NCBI RefSeq assembly: GCF_014860165.1
Contig: NZ_JACZKG010000017.1
Coordinates: 1 to 64,000 of the forward strand
Length of the DNA: 64,000 bases
Direction of reading: 5' to 3'
Source of the DNA: Devosia sp.
GTDB lineage: Bacteria; Pseudomonadota; Alphaproteobacteria; Rhizobiales; Devosiaceae
Part shown: positions 26,963-37,604 of the stretch, piece after piece
How the letters are laid out: each line of letters starts with the position of its first letter
Numbering within the stretch: position 1 is the stretch's first letter
Notes under the pieces: generated by a model
What the model saw: the letters and a program-made list of their open reading frames with translations, nothing else
The model's database searches: none
Told to the model about the DNA's origin: nothing
Made by a program: the position numbers and the translations under genes

Positions 26963-27490
26963 ATGCGCGCCGGTCTCGCCCTTATTGCTGCATTCTGCCT
27001 CTGCGCGACGCCGGTCGTGGCGCAGGGCAAGACCAAGGCGGGTGCCGTGCCGCAGAGCGTGCAGGCGCTGGAAATGTGCGAGACCTTTGCAAAGGGCGAC
27101 GTGCTGGCGGTGGAAGCGGCCATCGAGAAGGGCTGGGACGCCTACGAAGAAACCGCCGAAAGCCCCTATGTGAAGTCCTATTCGGGCAGCAAGGAATTGC
27201 CGGGCATCGGCTACGCGACGATGTTCGCGCTGGTCGAGGACTATCCGAACAACACTTTCGGCTACTGCCGGGTGGATGTGACCGAGGTCACCGGCGATGC
27301 GGGCGTTGCCGTGCAGTCGATCCAGAATCTCGACCGCTACGAGGGCCAGGCGATCCAGAACAGCGATGGCACCTTTGCCAGCCTCACCGGCAAAACCGAC
27401 AAGAACCGGATGCTGCTGACCCACCTGGCCGGCGGCTCGTTCGTGATCCAGCTGTCCATCATCACGCCCAAGGCCGGGGTGGACGAGTAA
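26963..27490 (+). CDS. Secreted protein of unknown function inside the suc operon
   Basis: A 175-residue protein with a clear signal peptide (LALIAAFCLCATPVVA, cleaved before QG). The mature part has two cysteines (in LEMCETF and FGYCRVD), consistent with one disulphide, and a mixed alpha/beta pattern ending in FVIQLSIITPKAGVDE. I do not recognise a family. It begins 4 nt after sucC and ends 1 nt before the cupin gene, so it is co-transcribed and probably translationally coupled. Location is periplasmic or extracellular. Confidence 0.8.
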   Translation: MRAGLALIAAFCLCATPVVAQGKTKAGAVPQSVQALEMCETFAKGDVLAVEAAIEKGWDAYEETAESPYVKSYSGSKELPGIGYATMFALVEDYPNNTFGYCRVDVTEVTGDAGVAVQSIQNLDRYEGQAIQNSDGTFASLTGKTDKNRMLLTHLAGGSFVIQLSIITPKAGVDE

Positions 27491-27491
27491 C

Positions 27492-27869
27492 ATGGCGGTT
27501 CCGCGCAAGATCAATCTCGTCAGCGCTGCCGAGAGCCAGATCAATGGCGTCTGGCAGCCTCATATTGCCGGCGACATCAATGACAGCCAGGTCAAGATCA
27601 CCAAGTTCGGCGAGGTCTTCGACTGGCATGCGCATGTCCAGGAGGACGAGGGTTTCCTCGTGCTCAAGGGGCGCATCGCCATCGATTTTCGCGACGGTGT
27701 GGTCGAACTGGGCGAAGGCGATTTCCTCGTCGTGCCGCGCGGCGTCGAGCATCGTCCACGCGCCCTGACATCAGAGCCCATCGTGCTCATGGTGGAGCCA
27801 TCCACCACCCTCAACACCGGCGATGCGCAGAGCGCATTGACCGTTACCCAACTCAATCGACTTCAATAG
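27492..27869 (+). CDS. Small single-domain cupin inside the suc operon
   Basis: A 125-residue cupin with both metal-binding motifs: [17 protein letters not shown] (two His and a Glu) and VPRGVEHRP (His), spaced as in mannose-6-phosphate isomerase-like cupins. It is cytoplasmic with no signal. It lies between the secreted protein and sucD with gaps of 1 and 8 nt. The function is unknown; a metal-dependent small-molecule enzyme or a sensor is possible. The ORF and fold are secure, the role is not. Confidence 0.85.
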   Translation: MAVPRKINLVSAAESQINGVWQPHIAGDINDSQVKITKFGEVFDWHAHVQEDEGFLVLKGRIAIDFRDGVVELGEGDFLVVPRGVEHRPRALTSEPIVLMVEPSTTLNTGDAQSALTVTQLNRLQ

Positions 27870-27877
27870 GAAGAGCC

Positions 27878-28783
27878 ATGTCCATCCTCGTCAACAAAGA
27901 CACAAGGGTTCTCGTACAGGGCCTGACCGGCAAGACCGGGACGTTCCATACCGAGCAGGCGCTGGCCTATTACGGCACCAAGATGGTGGGCGGCACCCAT
28001 CCCAAGAAGGGTGGCGAGACCTGGTCGTCGGGCGTCGACGGCACCGAATTGCCGATCTTCGCCTCGGTGGCCGAAGGCAAGGAGCGCACCGGCGCCAATG
28101 CCTCGGTGATCTATGTGCCGCCTCCGGGCGCCGCTGCAGCCATCGAGGAAGCGATCGATGCCGAAATCCCGCTTATCGTCTGCATCACTGAAGGCGTGCC
28201 GGTCCTCGACATGGTGCGGGTCAAGGCGAAGCTGGAAAAATCCAAGTCGCGGCTTATTGGTCCCAACTGCCCCGGCGTGCTGACGCCTGAAGAGTGCAAG
28301 ATCGGCATCATGCCGGGCTCGATCTTCTCCAAGGGCTCGGTGGGCATTGTTTCGCGCTCGGGCACGCTTACCTATGAAGCTGTGTTCCAGACCACCAATG
28401 AAGGCCTCGGCCAGACCACCGCTGTCGGTATCGGCGGCGACCCGGTCAAGGGCACCGAATTCATCGACATGCTCGAAATGTTCCTCGCCGACGAAGCCAC
28501 CAAGTCGATCATCATGATCGGCGAAATCGGCGGTTCGGCCGAGGAAGATGCAGCGCAGTTCCTGATCGACGAAGCCAAGCGCGGCCGCAAGAAGCCGATG
28601 GCCGGCTTCATCGCGGGTCTGACGGCGCCCAAGGGCCGCACGATGGGCCATGCTGGTGCCGTAATTTCGGGCGGTAAGGGCGGCGCCGAAGACAAGATCG
28701 CGGCGATGGAGGCAGCGGGCATCCGCGTGTCGAAGTCGCCGGCCCGGATTGGTCGGACGCTGGCGGAAGTGCTGAAGGGTTGA
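27878..28783 (+). CDS. sucD: Succinyl-CoA synthetase alpha subunit
   Basis: A CoA-binding Rossmann N-terminus ([15 protein letters not shown]) and ligase domain, with active-site phosphohistidine His258 in [16 protein letters not shown]. Length is 301 residues, normal for the family. An AGGAAG ribosome site precedes the ATG. It pairs with SucC encoded 0.9 kb upstream. A 369-nt leader separates it from sucA. Confidence 0.97.
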   Translation: MSILVNKDTRVLVQGLTGKTGTFHTEQALAYYGTKMVGGTHPKKGGETWSSGVDGTELPIFASVAEGKERTGANASVIYVPPPGAAAAIEEAIDAEIPLIVCITEGVPVLDMVRVKAKLEKSKSRLIGPNCPGVLTPEECKIGIMPGSIFSKGSVGIVSRSGTLTYEAVFQTTNEGLGQTTAVGIGGDPVKGTEFIDMLEMFLADEATKSIIMIGEIGGSAEEDAAQFLIDEAKRGRKKPMAGFIAGLTAPKGRTMGHAGAVISGGKGGAEDKIAAMEAAGIRVSKSPARIGRTLAEVLKG

Positions 28784-29152
28784 GGGTCAACTCCGTCTGA
28801 CACCCACCGTCATCACCCAGCTTGTCCGGGTGATCCATGGTGCGGTGCACCTGGATTGCCGGGACAAGCCCGGCAATGACGATGTAACGGCAAAGTGCGC
28901 GGGCAACGGCGCCCGTGATTGCCAGAGTACGACCAATGTCGGTCGCGCTTCGGACACAGAACGGTGTTACCCCGTTCTGGCCGGTAGCGGTTAGTATGAT
29001 AATTGAGCCGCGACCCTGCTCAGGGGTCGCACCACTTAACAGGATACTAAGGATAAGCGGTCAGTATCCGACACGAAATCAGGGACCGCATGGACCGGTA
29101 TGGCCGGTTCGTTGAGAAGGATGGCGGGGCGTGGGCCTCGCATGAAAAAGCG
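28784..29152 (+). promoter_or_regulatory. sucD-sucA intergenic leader with a repeat and three stem-loops
   Basis: This 369-nt region first holds an imperfect large palindrome (about 28809-28884). Three perfect 7-bp hairpins follow: AGAACGG/CCGTTCT (28958-28964 and 28972-28978), GCGACCC/GGGTCGC (29010-29016 and 29024-29030) and GGATACT/AGTATCC (29042-29048 and 29063-29069). No gene is apparent. It probably contains the sucA promoter and a structured 5' leader. Confidence 0.5.
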
Positions 29153-32100
29153 ATGACACGACAGGAAAAGAACGACACGTTCTTGCTGACTTCGTTCCTC
29201 TATGGTGGGAACGCCGACTACATCGAACAACTCTATTCCCGCTACAAGACCGATCCACAGAGTGTCGACGACACCTGGAAGAGCTTCTTCTCCAAGCTCG
29301 ACGACGCCGAAGGCGTCGCCCAGCAGAATGCCGAGGGCCCGAGCTGGGGCCGCAAGGACTGGCCGCAGAGCGCCAATGGCGAACTGGTCAGTGCCCTGGA
29401 CGGCAATTGGGGCGACATCGCCGTCAAGACCGAAAAGGCCGTGGCCAAGAAGGCCGAGGCGATGGGCGTCGCCAGGTCCTCCGTTGCCGACGTGCTGCAG
29501 GCCACGCGCGACTCGATCCGCGCCATCATGATGATCCGTGCCTATCGCATGCGCGGGCACCTGCATGCCGATCTCGACCCGCTGAAGATGAAGGCCGATG
29601 AGCCGGCGCCAGAGCTCGACCCCAAGAGCTATGGCTTCACCGAAGCCGATTATGGCCGCAAGATCTTCATCGACAACTATCTGGGCCTGGAATACGCGAC
29701 CATTCCCGAGATGCTGACGATCCTCCGACGTACCTATTGCGGTACGCTGGGCATCGAGTTCATGCATATCTCCGATCCCGAAGCCAAGCAGTGGATCCAG
29801 GAGCGCATCGAAGGTCCGGACAAGGAAATCACCTTCACCAAAGAAGGCAAGAAGGCGATCCTGTCCAAGCTGATCGAGGCGGAAGGCTTCGAGAAGTTCA
29901 TCGACGTCAAATATACCGGCACCAAGCGCTTTGGCCTGGATGGCGGCGAATCCACCATTCCGGCGCTCGAGCAGATCATCAAGCGCGGTGGCGCCCTGGG
30001 CATCAAGGACATCGTGCTGGGCATGGCCCATCGCGGGCGCCTCAACGTGCTGACGCAGGTGATGGCCAAGCCGCACCGCGCGCTGTTCCACGAATTCAAG
30101 GGCGGTGCTTTCTACCCTGATGACGTCGAGGGTTCGGGCGATGTGAAGTATCACCTGGGTGCGTCCAGCGACCGCGAGTTCGACGGCAACAAGGTGCACC
30201 TGTCGCTCACGGCCAACCCCTCCCACCTCGAAATCGTCGATCCGGTGGTGCTGGGCAAGTCGCGCGCCAAGCAGGACCAGCACATTGCGCCCGATGGCAA
30301 GCTGGTCAACATTGCCACCGACGGCAAGCCCGACCGCTCGATGGTGCTGCCGCTGCTGATCCATGGCGATGCCGCCTTTGCCGGGCAGGGCGTGATCGCC
30401 GAATGCCTAGGCCTTTCCGGCCTCAAGGGTCACCGCACGGGTGGCTCGATCCACTTCGTGATCAACAACCAGATCGGTTTCACCACGAGCCCGATGTATT
30501 CGCGCTCGTCTCCCTATCCGACCGACGTCGCCAAGATGATCGAGGCACCGGTCTTCCACGTGAACGGGGACGATCCGGAGGCCGTGGTGTTCGCGGCCAA
30601 GGTCGCGGTCGAATATCGCCAGAAGTTCGGCAAGCCTGTCGTCATCGACATGTTCTGCTATCGCCGCTTCGGCCACAATGAAGGCGACGAGCCCAGCTTC
30701 ACCCAGCCGCTGATGTATTCCAAGATCCGGTCGCACAAGTCGACGCTGGAGATCTATGCGGACAAGCTGGTCGCCCAGGGTCATCTGACGGTCGCCGAAA
30801 TCGACAAGATGAAGGCCGACTGGCGCGCCAGGCTCGAAAGCGAGTTCGAGGCGGGGCAGGACTATCGCCCCAACAAGGCCGACTGGCTCGATGGCGCCTG
30901 GAAGGACTTCAAGCCGGCCGAGCAGGAAGGTCCGCGTCGCGGCGAAACCGGCGTCGAAATCGAACGGCTGGCCAAGATCGGCACAGCGCTGACGCGCATC
31001 CCTGAAGATTTCAACGTCCACAAGACGGTCAAGCGCTTCATGGACAACCGCCTGGCCGCGATTGAATCGGGCGAGGGTATCGATTGGGCAACCGCCGAGG
31101 CTTTGGCCTTCGGTACGCTGGTGACCGACGGTCATCCGGTGCGCCTTTCGGGCCAGGATGTCGAGCGTGGCACGTTCAGCCAGCGCCACTCGGTGCTGAA
31201 CGACCAGCAGGTCGACAACAAGACCTATACCCCGCTCAACAATCTCGATCCGGAACAGAGCCGCTACGAGGTCATCAACTCGATGCTCTCGGAAGAGGCG
31301 GTGCTCGGTTTCGAATATGGCTATTCGCTGGCCGAGCCGAAGGCGCTGACCATCTGGGAAGCCCAGTTCGGTGACTTCGTGAATGGCGCGCAGGTGGTGA
31401 TCGACCAGTTCATCAGCTCGGGCGAACGGAAGTGGTTCCGCATGAGTGGCCTGGTGATGCTGTTGCCGCATGGCTATGAGGGGCAGGGGCCGGAGCATTC
31501 CTCCGCACGTCCCGAGCGCTTCCTGCAGCTCTGCGCCGAAGACAATATGCAGGTTGCCAACTGCACCACGCCGGCCAACTACTTCCACGCCCTGCGCCGC
31601 CAGGTGACCCGCGACTTCCGCAAGCCTTTGATCCTGATGACGCCCAAGAGCCTGCTGCGGCACAAGCGTGCCGTCTCGGGCCTCGTGGAAATGGGTCCGG
31701 ATTCGTGCTTCCATCGCCTGTTGTGGGACGATGCCGAGGCTCCGGGCGCGCCAAAGACCACGATCAAGCTGGCCGCCGACGACAAGATCCGTCGCGTCGT
31801 GCTGTGCACAGGCAAGGTCTATTACGACCTGCTCGAAGATCGCGAGAAGAAGGGCATCGACGATGTGTACCTGCTGCGCATCGAGCAGCTCTATCCGTTC
31901 CCGGCCAAGGCGCTGCTGGACGAATTGAGCCGCTTCAAGAATGCCGAGATCATCTGGTGCCAGGAAGAGCCCAAGAATATGGGTGCCTGGGCCTTCATTC
32001 AGCCTTATGTTGAATGGGTATTCGACCAGATGGGCCGGACCGGGCAGCGCGTACGCTATATCGGCCGCCCGGCATCTGCCTCCACGGCGACGGGTCTGAT

Positions 32101-32155
32101 GCGGACCCACCTGGCCCAATTGCAAGCCTTCCTCGACGAAGCCTTCGCCAACTAA
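29153..32155 (+). CDS. sucA: 2-oxoglutarate dehydrogenase E1 component
   Basis: A ThDP-dependent decarboxylase of the 2-oxoglutarate dehydrogenase complex, about 1000 residues. Conserved blocks include the N-terminal [22 protein letters not shown], the substrate region [11 protein letters not shown], and [20 protein letters not shown] with [12 protein letters not shown]. The C-terminal pyrimidine-binding part includes FGYSLAEP and [17 protein letters not shown]. The family N-terminus argues for ATG 29153 (MTRQEKND). An upstream in-frame ATG at 29090 has AGGGA close by and would add 21 residues. It is followed 11 nt later by sucB. Confidence 0.97.
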   Translation: MTRQEKNDTFLLTSFLYGGNADYIEQLYSRYKTDPQSVDDTWKSFFSKLDDAEGVAQQNAEGPSWGRKDWPQSANGELVSALDGNWGDIAVKTEKAVAKKAEAMGVARSSVADVLQATRDSIRAIMMIRAYRMRGHLHADLDPLKMKADEPAPELDPKSYGFTEADYGRKIFIDNYLGLEYATIPEMLTILRRTYCGTLGIEFMHISDPEAKQWIQERIEGPDKEITFTKEGKKAILSKLIEAEGFEKFIDVKYTGTKRFGLDGGESTIPALEQIIKRGGALGIKDIVLGMAHRGRLNVLTQVMAKPHRALFHEFKGGAFYPDDVEGSGDVKYHLGASSDREFDGNKVHLSLTANPSHLEIVDPVVLGKSRAKQDQHIAPDGKLVNIATDGKPDRSMVLPLLIHGDAAFAGQGVIAECLGLSGLKGHRTGGSIHFVINNQIGFTTSPMYSRSSPYPTDVAKMIEAPVFHVNGDDPEAVVFAAKVAVEYRQKFGKPVVIDMFCYRRFGHNEGDEPSFTQPLMYSKIRSHKSTLEIYADKLVAQGHLTVAEIDKMKADWRARLESEFEAGQDYRPNKADWLDGAWKDFKPAEQEGPRRGETGVEIERLAKIGTALTRIPEDFNVHKTVKRFMDNRLAAIESGEGIDWATAEALAFGTLVTDGHPVRLSGQDVERGTFSQRHSVLNDQQVDNKTYTPLNNLDPEQSRYEVINSMLSEEAVLGFEYGYSLAEPKALTIWEAQFGDFVNGAQVVIDQFISSGERKWFRMSGLVMLLPHGYEGQGPEHSSARPERFLQLCAEDNMQVANCTTPANYFHALRRQVTRDFRKPLILMTPKSLLRHKRAVSGLVEMGPDSCFHRLLWDDAEAPGAPKTTIKLAADDKIRRVVLCTGKVYYDLLEDREKKGIDDVYLLRIEQLYPFPAKALLDELSRFKNAEIIWCQEEPKNMGAWAFIQPYVEWVFDQMGRTGQRVRYIGRPASASTATGLMRTHLAQLQAFLDEAFAN

Positions 32156-32166
32156 AGGACAAGACA

Positions 32167-33462
32167 ATGTCGACTGAAATCCGCGTCCCGACGCTGGGCG
32201 AAAGTGTCACCGAAGCCACTATCGGCCAGTGGTTCAAGAAGGTGGGCGACACTGTCGCCGCCGATGAACCCATCGTTGAACTCGAGACCGACAAGGTGAC
32301 CATCGAAGTACCCGCGCCTGCCGCCGGCGTGCTCGAGGCCATCGCTGCCGAAGCCGGCACCACTGTCGATGTGGGCGCCTTGCTGGGCGCCATCGGTGGC
32401 TCGGGTGCTGGTGCCGCCACCGCGGCGCCCGCTGCCGCTCCGGCTCCGGCCAAGACCGAAGTGCCCGCCGCCAATGCTGCCGGCCCCGAGCCGATCAAGC
32501 CGGCAGGTACGGGCATGCCGCCGGCTCCTTCGGCGCAGAAGCTGATCAACGAGAGCGGCGTCAACGGCTCGGATATCGATGGTTCGGGCAAGCGTGGCCA
32601 GGTGCTCAAGGAAGACGTGCTCGCCGCGCTCGCCAAGCCAGTGGCCGTGGCCGAGGCACCGGCCGTGGCCCAGGCCGCGCCGGCTTCGGCTCCCGCTGCC
32701 AAGCCGGCTGAAGCCCCCAAGACGCCCGCCGCGCCGCGCGCCCCGGTTTCGGCCGACGATGCCAGCCGCGAAGAGCGGGTCAAGATGACCCGCCTGCGCC
32801 AGACCATTGCCCGCCGCCTCAAGGATGCGCAGAACACCGCGGCGATGCTGACCACCTTCAACGAGGTGGACATGCAGCCGGTGATGGACCTGCGGACCCA
32901 GTACAAGGAGCTGTTCGAGAAGAAGCATGGCGTCAAGCTGGGCTTCATGGGCTTCTTCACCAAGGCCGTGGTGCATGCGCTCAAGGAAATCCCGTCGGTC
33001 AATGCCGAGATCGATGGCGACGACCTGATCTACAAGCAGTATGCCCATATCGGCGTGGCCGTGGGCACCGACAGGGGCCTGGTGGTCCCGGTGGTGCGCG
33101 ACGCCGACCAGATGAGCATTGCCGATATCGAGAAGTCGATCAACGCGCTGGGCAAGAAGGCGCGCGACGGACAGCTGTCGATGGCCGACATGCAGGGCGG
33201 CACCTTCACCATCTCCAATGGTGGTGTCTATGGTTCGCTGATGTCGACGCCGATCCTCAATGCGCCGCAGTCTGGCATTCTTGGCATGCACAAGATCCAG
33301 GAGCGGCCGGTCGTGGTCGGCGGGCAGATCGTCATCCGCCCGATGATGTATCTGGCGCTGAGCTATGATCACCGCATTGTCGATGGCAAGGAAGCCGTGA
33401 CCTTCCTCGTCCGCGTCAAGGAAAGCCTCGAAGCACCGGAACGCCTGGTTCTGGACCTCTAG
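32167..33462 (+). CDS. sucB: Dihydrolipoyllysine-residue succinyltransferase (2-oxoglutarate dehydrogenase E2)
   Basis: A 431-residue E2 starting at ATG 32167 ([14 protein letters not shown]). The lipoyl domain has Lys43 in [12 protein letters not shown]. An Ala/Pro linker precedes the peripheral subunit-binding domain ([20 protein letters not shown]), followed by a second Ala/Pro-rich linker and the catalytic acyltransferase domain. The active-site motif is [13 protein letters not shown], with His402 and Asp406. It forms the complex core with SucA and Lpd. A rho-independent terminator follows at 33486-33519. Confidence 0.97.
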   Translation: MSTEIRVPTLGESVTEATIGQWFKKVGDTVAADEPIVELETDKVTIEVPAPAAGVLEAIAAEAGTTVDVGALLGAIGGSGAGAATAAPAAAPAPAKTEVPAANAAGPEPIKPAGTGMPPAPSAQKLINESGVNGSDIDGSGKRGQVLKEDVLAALAKPVAVAEAPAVAQAAPASAPAAKPAEAPKTPAAPRAPVSADDASREERVKMTRLRQTIARRLKDAQNTAAMLTTFNEVDMQPVMDLRTQYKELFEKKHGVKLGFMGFFTKAVVHALKEIPSVNAEIDGDDLIYKQYAHIGVAVGTDRGLVVPVVRDADQMSIADIEKSINALGKKARDGQLSMADMQGGTFTISNGGVYGSLMSTPILNAPQSGILGMHKIQERPVVVGGQIVIRPMMYLALSYDHRIVDGKEAVTFLVRVKESLEAPERLVLDL

Positions 33463-33485
33463 GGTCCAACGCTCTAGTTTGCAGA

Positions 33486-33519
33486 GGGTCGGGGCTATGC
33501 TCCGGCCCTTTTTGCTTTT
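33486..33519 (+). terminator. Rho-independent terminator after sucB
   Basis: A 10-bp stem (GGGTCGGGGC / GCTCCGGCCC, with two G-T pairs) and a TAT loop is followed by TTTTTGCTTTT. It ends 13 nt before the next start codon. Confidence 0.88.
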
Positions 33520-33532
33520 GGGGGGCAGGGTG

Positions 33533-34291
33533 ATGGACAAGGGCGTGGTGATCGTTACCGGTGGGTCGCGGGGGATTGGCGCGGCGACGGCAAGGCTTGC
33601 CGCGGCGCGCGGCTATGCCGTGGTGGTCAACTACTCCGCCAGCGCCGATGCGGCGCAGGCAGTCTGTGCCGACATCCACGCACGGGGTGGCAAAGCTGCC
33701 GCGGTGCGCGGCGATGTTTCGCTGGAAGCCGATATCGACCACATCTTTGCCGCGGCGGACCGGCTGGGGAGGCTGGCGGGCCTGGTCAACAATGCCGGCG
33801 TCATTGACCGCGTCGCGCGGGTCGATGAATTCGACACGGCCCGGCTGACCCGCATGTTCGCCGTCAATACGATGGGGACCATTCTCTGCAGTGGCCGCGC
33901 GGTGCGGCGTATGTCGAGCCGGTATGGCGGCAAGGGTGGCGCCATCGTCAATATCACCTCGGCAGCGGCCAAGCTGGGGGCGCCGGGAACCTATGTCGAC
34001 TATGCGGCGGCCAAGGGCGCGGTGGACAGTTTTACGGTCGGGCTGGCGCTGGAAGTGGCCGCCGAGGGCATTCGCGTCAATGGCGTGCGCCCCGGGATCA
34101 TCGATACCGAACTCCACGCCGCGGGCGGCGATCCGGACCGGGCGGCGCGCATGGCCGCCAGCCTGCCGATGCCACGGGTGGGAACGGCGGAGGAGGTGGC
34201 GCGGGCGATCCTGTGGCTGCTGTCGGACGAGGCGAGCTACACGACCGGCACGGTGATCGACGTCACCGGCGGGCGGGGAATCCGACCCTAG
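33533..34291 (+). CDS. SDR-family oxidoreductase (FabG-like)
   Basis: A classical SDR of 252 residues starting at ATG 33533, with AGGG 6 nt upstream. TGGSRGIG is the cofactor loop and NNAG appears in VNNAGVIDR. The catalytic residues lie in NITSAAAKLGAPGTYVDYAAAKGAV (Ser, Tyr, Lys). The C-terminal YTTGTVIDVTGGRGIRP is typical of the 3-ketoacyl-ACP reductase/glucose dehydrogenase group. It lies just after the sucB terminator; substrate unknown. Confidence 0.87.
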   Translation: MDKGVVIVTGGSRGIGAATARLAAARGYAVVVNYSASADAAQAVCADIHARGGKAAAVRGDVSLEADIDHIFAAADRLGRLAGLVNNAGVIDRVARVDEFDTARLTRMFAVNTMGTILCSGRAVRRMSSRYGGKGGAIVNITSAAAKLGAPGTYVDYAAAKGAVDSFTVGLALEVAAEGIRVNGVRPGIIDTELHAAGGDPDRAARMAASLPMPRVGTAEEVARAILWLLSDEASYTTGTVIDVTGGRGIRP

Positions 34292-34396
34292 AATTTGCCG
34301 CATTGGGGTGTGAAGAGCGGGCATTGGCGGGTGTTCACCTGCTCGTTACGCCGCGCGGCGGTCAATGCTAACAGTCTGTTAACGTCATTGGTCCAG

Positions 34397-34885
34397 ATGC
34401 GGTGGGGTGCCAATAGAATTTTCGGAGTAGCAGGCCTTTTGCGACCACTGATTTTCCCGGCCGTCATCTGGCTTCTTGCCCTTGCCCCCACCGCCGCACA
34501 GGATGCTGCCGACGCCGAACTGATCGGCGAGTTGATGGCGTTCCATGGCTCGCAGGCCATCGTTTCGGCGATGACCACGCATTGCTACGAAACCACCGGG
34601 CTCGACCCGGCCTATCAGAGCGCCAATGACAACTGGTATCTGCGCAATATCGGCTTCCTCGACCTGGCCGACCGGGTGATCGTTCGGTTGGGCGGGGGCG
34701 CCGAAGGGCAGCAGGAAGCGGCCGAAACCTATGGCGGCAGCCAGATCATGAGCGCCTATAACCAGGCCGAGGACAAGGACGCGTTCTGCCGGGCCTTTCT
34801 CGAGCAGGTCGATGGCGGCGCGCTCGACATCGACAAGCAGTTGCCCGATGCGCTGGCCAAGGCGCAGGCCATCGCCGCGCAATAA
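34397..34885 (+). CDS. Secreted hypothetical protein
   Basis: From ATG 34397 a 162-residue protein has a basic N-region and a long hydrophobic signal (LLRPLIFPAVIWLLALAPTAA), then a helical mature part with two cysteines (HCYETTG and AFCRAFL). The frame is open upstream to 34295, but that segment lacks coding character. I do not recognise a family. It is probably periplasmic. Confidence 0.65.
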   Translation: MRWGANRIFGVAGLLRPLIFPAVIWLLALAPTAAQDAADAELIGELMAFHGSQAIVSAMTTHCYETTGLDPAYQSANDNWYLRNIGFLDLADRVIVRLGGGAEGQQEAAETYGGSQIMSAYNQAEDKDAFCRAFLEQVDGGALDIDKQLPDALAKAQAIAAQ

Positions 34886-34959
34886 CACCCCCTGCCCATG
34901 GGTTGGCTGATCCTCTTGGCCAGCTATTGTAGCCGCAGCACGACCGGCGGGGGCAAATC

Positions 34960-35445
34960 ATGCTGCGAATGACTGTTTTGGCCGGGCTGCTGCTGGCCGG
35001 AAGCGCGCAAGCCGCCGAATGCACCATCAGCAATGCCCGGTACGAGCACGACCAGGCAGCATGGCACCTGAGCTTCAAGCCAGTGCCAAAATTTTCGGCT
35101 CCAAACCAGACAGCGGCGTTCATCATCGAGCTGCCCAACTCCGCCGTGACGCTGGAGGGTGCGGTGCACCGACCCAACGGCTTTGGCTCCCCGCTCTGGT
35201 CGATCAGCGGCCCCTGCTCGGAAACCAGCACGGAGAGCTGCACCTTCGTCGAGGGCAATCCGGCCGCCTATGGCAATTATGGCGGCAAGGTTGGCTGGTT
35301 CGACGATGCGCCCGGCGCGACGGCGCCCGACCAGTTCATCCTGCCGCAGCTCGCGATGAGCCTCTGGTATTCGATGTATCGCGAGAATGAGTTCGTCGCG
35401 GACAACAATGAGGGCGACGTGTTCACGCTCACCGGCTGCGACTGA
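34960..35445 (+). CDS. Secreted hypothetical protein with four cysteines
   Basis: A 161-residue protein with signal peptide MLRMTVLAGLLLAGSAQA cleaved before AE. The mature part is beta-rich. Its cysteines are in AECTI, SGPCSE, ESCTF and the terminal TGCD, suggesting two disulphides. GGGGGC precedes the ATG as a plausible ribosome site. No family recognised. It lies between another secreted protein and the LysE exporter; a functional link is not shown. Confidence 0.72.
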   Translation: MLRMTVLAGLLLAGSAQAAECTISNARYEHDQAAWHLSFKPVPKFSAPNQTAAFIIELPNSAVTLEGAVHRPNGFGSPLWSISGPCSETSTESCTFVEGNPAAYGNYGGKVGWFDDAPGATAPDQFILPQLAMSLWYSMYRENEFVADNNEGDVFTLTGCD

Positions 35446-35512
35446 CGGGAATCTTCGTTTCCCTCCACCACGGACTTCGATAAACAGAGGTTCCGATCTC
35501 TCGCGTGTGGTG

Positions 35513-36151
35513 ATGCGCATGAACTTTCCCTGGCTCGAATTTGCCGCGCTGATGCTCGCCTTCGGCATCAATGCCGTCATCCCCGGCGCCGATTTCGCCA
35601 TGGTGCTGCGCCAGTCCATCGCGCATGGTCGCCGCGCGGCCCTGTTCACCTCGGCCGGCATTGCCACCTCGATCCTGGTCCATGGCAGCTATACGCTGCT
35701 GGGCATCGGCGTCATCGTCGGGCAGTCGCTGCTGGTGTTCAACATCATCAAGTGGGTCGGCGCCGCCTATCTGGTCTGGCTGGCCATTTCGGCGCTGCGC
35801 AGCCCGGCGCCCAAGCCGCCCGAAGAGGGGCGCCTCGCCTCGGTCCGGCCCGGCGATTTCGCGGCATTCGCGCTGGGTTTCCTCACCAACCTGCTCAACC
35901 CCAAGGCGGTGCTGTTTTTCCTCGCGCTCTTCACCACCCTGGTCTCGGCCCATACCGGTGGCGACATCAAGGTGATCTATGTGCTGAGCATGAGCATCAT
36001 GCTTTTTGCCTGGTTCGCTTTGGTCTCGGTTTTCTTTACGACAGCCTCGGTACGACAGGGCTTTTTCCGCTTTGGCCGATGGTTTAATCGGGTCACCGGC
36101 ATTACATTCATCCTGCTGGCGGTGCGTGTCGCACTCGCCCAGCAGCACTAG
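35513..36151 (+). CDS. LysE/RhtB-family amino acid exporter
   Basis: About 212 residues with six hydrophobic helices. The family motif is AFGINAVIPGADFAMVLRQSIAHGRRAALFTSAGIA, and a conserved GFLTNLLNPKAVLFFLALF occurs mid-protein. The start is ATG 35513 or ATG 35519; the longer frame from 35387 overlaps the previous gene and is not needed. LysE/RhtB proteins export lysine, threonine, homoserine lactones or other amino acids; the substrate cannot be told. It lies 18 nt before lpd, so the two may be co-transcribed. Confidence 0.88.
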   Translation: MRMNFPWLEFAALMLAFGINAVIPGADFAMVLRQSIAHGRRAALFTSAGIATSILVHGSYTLLGIGVIVGQSLLVFNIIKWVGAAYLVWLAISALRSPAPKPPEEGRLASVRPGDFAAFALGFLTNLLNPKAVLFFLALFTTLVSAHTGGDIKVIYVLSMSIMLFAWFALVSVFFTTASVRQGFFRFGRWFNRVTGITFILLAVRVALAQQH

Positions 36152-36169
36152 ACAGTTTTGGGGCTCCCT

Positions 36170-37579
36170 ATGGCAGACGTTTTCGATCTCATCATCATTG
36201 GCTCGGGTCCGGGCGGCTATGTCGCGGCGATCCGCGCGGCGCAGCTGGGGATGAAGGTCGCGGTCGTGGAGAAGTGGGCGACGCTGGGCGGCACATGCCT
36301 GAATATCGGCTGCATTCCCTCCAAGGCCTTGCTGCATGCCTCTGAGCTGTTCGAGGAGGCCGGGCATGGCTTCAAGGCGCTGGGCATCGATATTCCCGCG
36401 CCGGTGCTGAACCTGCCCATGATGATGAACCACAAGACCGAAACGGTCGCGGCCAATGTCGGGGGCGTCGACTATCTGTTCAAGAAGAACAAGATCACCA
36501 CCCTGCGCGGCATCGGTACCATCGTGTCGCCCGGCAAGGTGCTGGTGACGCCGCAATCGGGCGATGCCACCGAAGTCGAGACCAAGAATATCGTCATCGC
36601 CACCGGCTCGGTATCTGCCGGTCTGCCGGGCATCGAGATCGACGAGAAGCGCATCGTGACCTCGACGGGCGCGCTTGGTCTGGACAAGGTGCCGGGCAAG
36701 CTCCTGGTCATCGGCGCCGGCGTGATCGGGCTGGAGCTCGGTTCGGTGTGGGCGCGGCTGGGCGCGCAGGTGACCGTGGTCGAATATCTCGACCGCATCC
36801 TGCCCGGCATGGACAGCGAAGTGGCCCGCCAGTTCCAGCGCATGCTGCAGAAGCAGGGCATGGAATTCAAGCTGTCGAGCAAGGTCGCCGGCATCGACAA
36901 GCAGGACGACGGCTCGCTCAAGGTACGGGTCGAGCCGGCCAAGGGCGGCGACATGGAAATTCTCGATGCCGATGTGGCGCTGGTCGCCATCGGCCGCAAG
37001 CCGTTCACCGAGGGGCTGGGGCTGGACATTGTCGGCGTGGCGCTGGACGAGCGCGGCCGGGTGCGCGTCGACGCGCATTACAAGACGTCGGTCGACGGCA
37101 TCTATGCCATTGGCGACGTGATTGCCGGCCCGATGCTGGCGCACAAGGCCGAGGACGAGGGCATTGCGGTGGCCGAGATCCTCAACGGCCAGGCCGGGCA
37201 CGTGAACTATGCGGCTATCCCGGCGGTGGTTTACACCAATCCGGAAATCGCTTCGGTCGGCAAGACCGAGGATGAGCTCAAGGCCGAAGGCATCGACTAC
37301 AAGATCGGCAAATTCCCCTTCACCGCCAATGGGCGCGCCAAGGCGATGCTGGCGACGCAGGGTTTCGTCAAGATTCTGGCCGATGTCGAGACGGACCGGG
37401 TCCTGGGCGCCCATATCGTGGGCAAGAATGCCGGCGAGATGATCCACGAGCTGGTGGTGCTGATGGAGTTCTCGGGCTCGGCAGAGGATCTGGCGCGCTC
37501 GACCCATGCCCACCCGACGCTGTCGGAAGCGGTGCGCGAAGCGGCATTGTCGCTGGGGGATGGCGCGATCCATATCTGA
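36170..37579 (+). CDS. lpd: Dihydrolipoyl dehydrogenase (E3)
   Basis: An FAD disulphide oxidoreductase of 469 residues starting at ATG 36170 ([10 protein letters not shown]). FAD loop [11 protein letters not shown], redox pair [22 protein letters not shown] loop [12 protein letters not shown], second FAD motif [22 protein letters not shown], and catalytic His-Glu region [13 protein letters not shown]. It reoxidises the lipoyl arm of SucB, which is consistent with its place after the suc genes. A strong terminator follows. Confidence 0.97.
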   Translation: MADVFDLIIIGSGPGGYVAAIRAAQLGMKVAVVEKWATLGGTCLNIGCIPSKALLHASELFEEAGHGFKALGIDIPAPVLNLPMMMNHKTETVAANVGGVDYLFKKNKITTLRGIGTIVSPGKVLVTPQSGDATEVETKNIVIATGSVSAGLPGIEIDEKRIVTSTGALGLDKVPGKLLVIGAGVIGLELGSVWARLGAQVTVVEYLDRILPGMDSEVARQFQRMLQKQGMEFKLSSKVAGIDKQDDGSLKVRVEPAKGGDMEILDADVALVAIGRKPFTEGLGLDIVGVALDERGRVRVDAHYKTSVDGIYAIGDVIAGPMLAHKAEDEGIAVAEILNGQAGHVNYAAIPAVVYTNPEIASVGKTEDELKAEGIDYKIGKFPFTANGRAKAMLATQGFVKILADVETDRVLGAHIVGKNAGEMIHELVVLMEFSGSAEDLARSTHAHPTLSEAVREAALSLGDGAIHI

Positions 37580-37604
37580 GGGCTTTTCTGCTCAAGGCCA
37601 TAAA

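Noticed and set aside
25747..27123. A 458-codon minus-strand frame opposite sucC
   Set aside because: sucC is unambiguous on the plus strand; the antisense translation has no motif.
28809..28884. Possible CRISPR-like repeat or tRNA
   Set aside because: It is a single imperfect palindrome without regular spacing, and does not fold as a cloverleaf.
35429..37573. A 714-codon minus-strand frame opposite the LysE gene and lpd
   Set aside because: Spans two convincing plus-strand genes and a terminator-free junction; the composition is that of a reverse-strand shadow.
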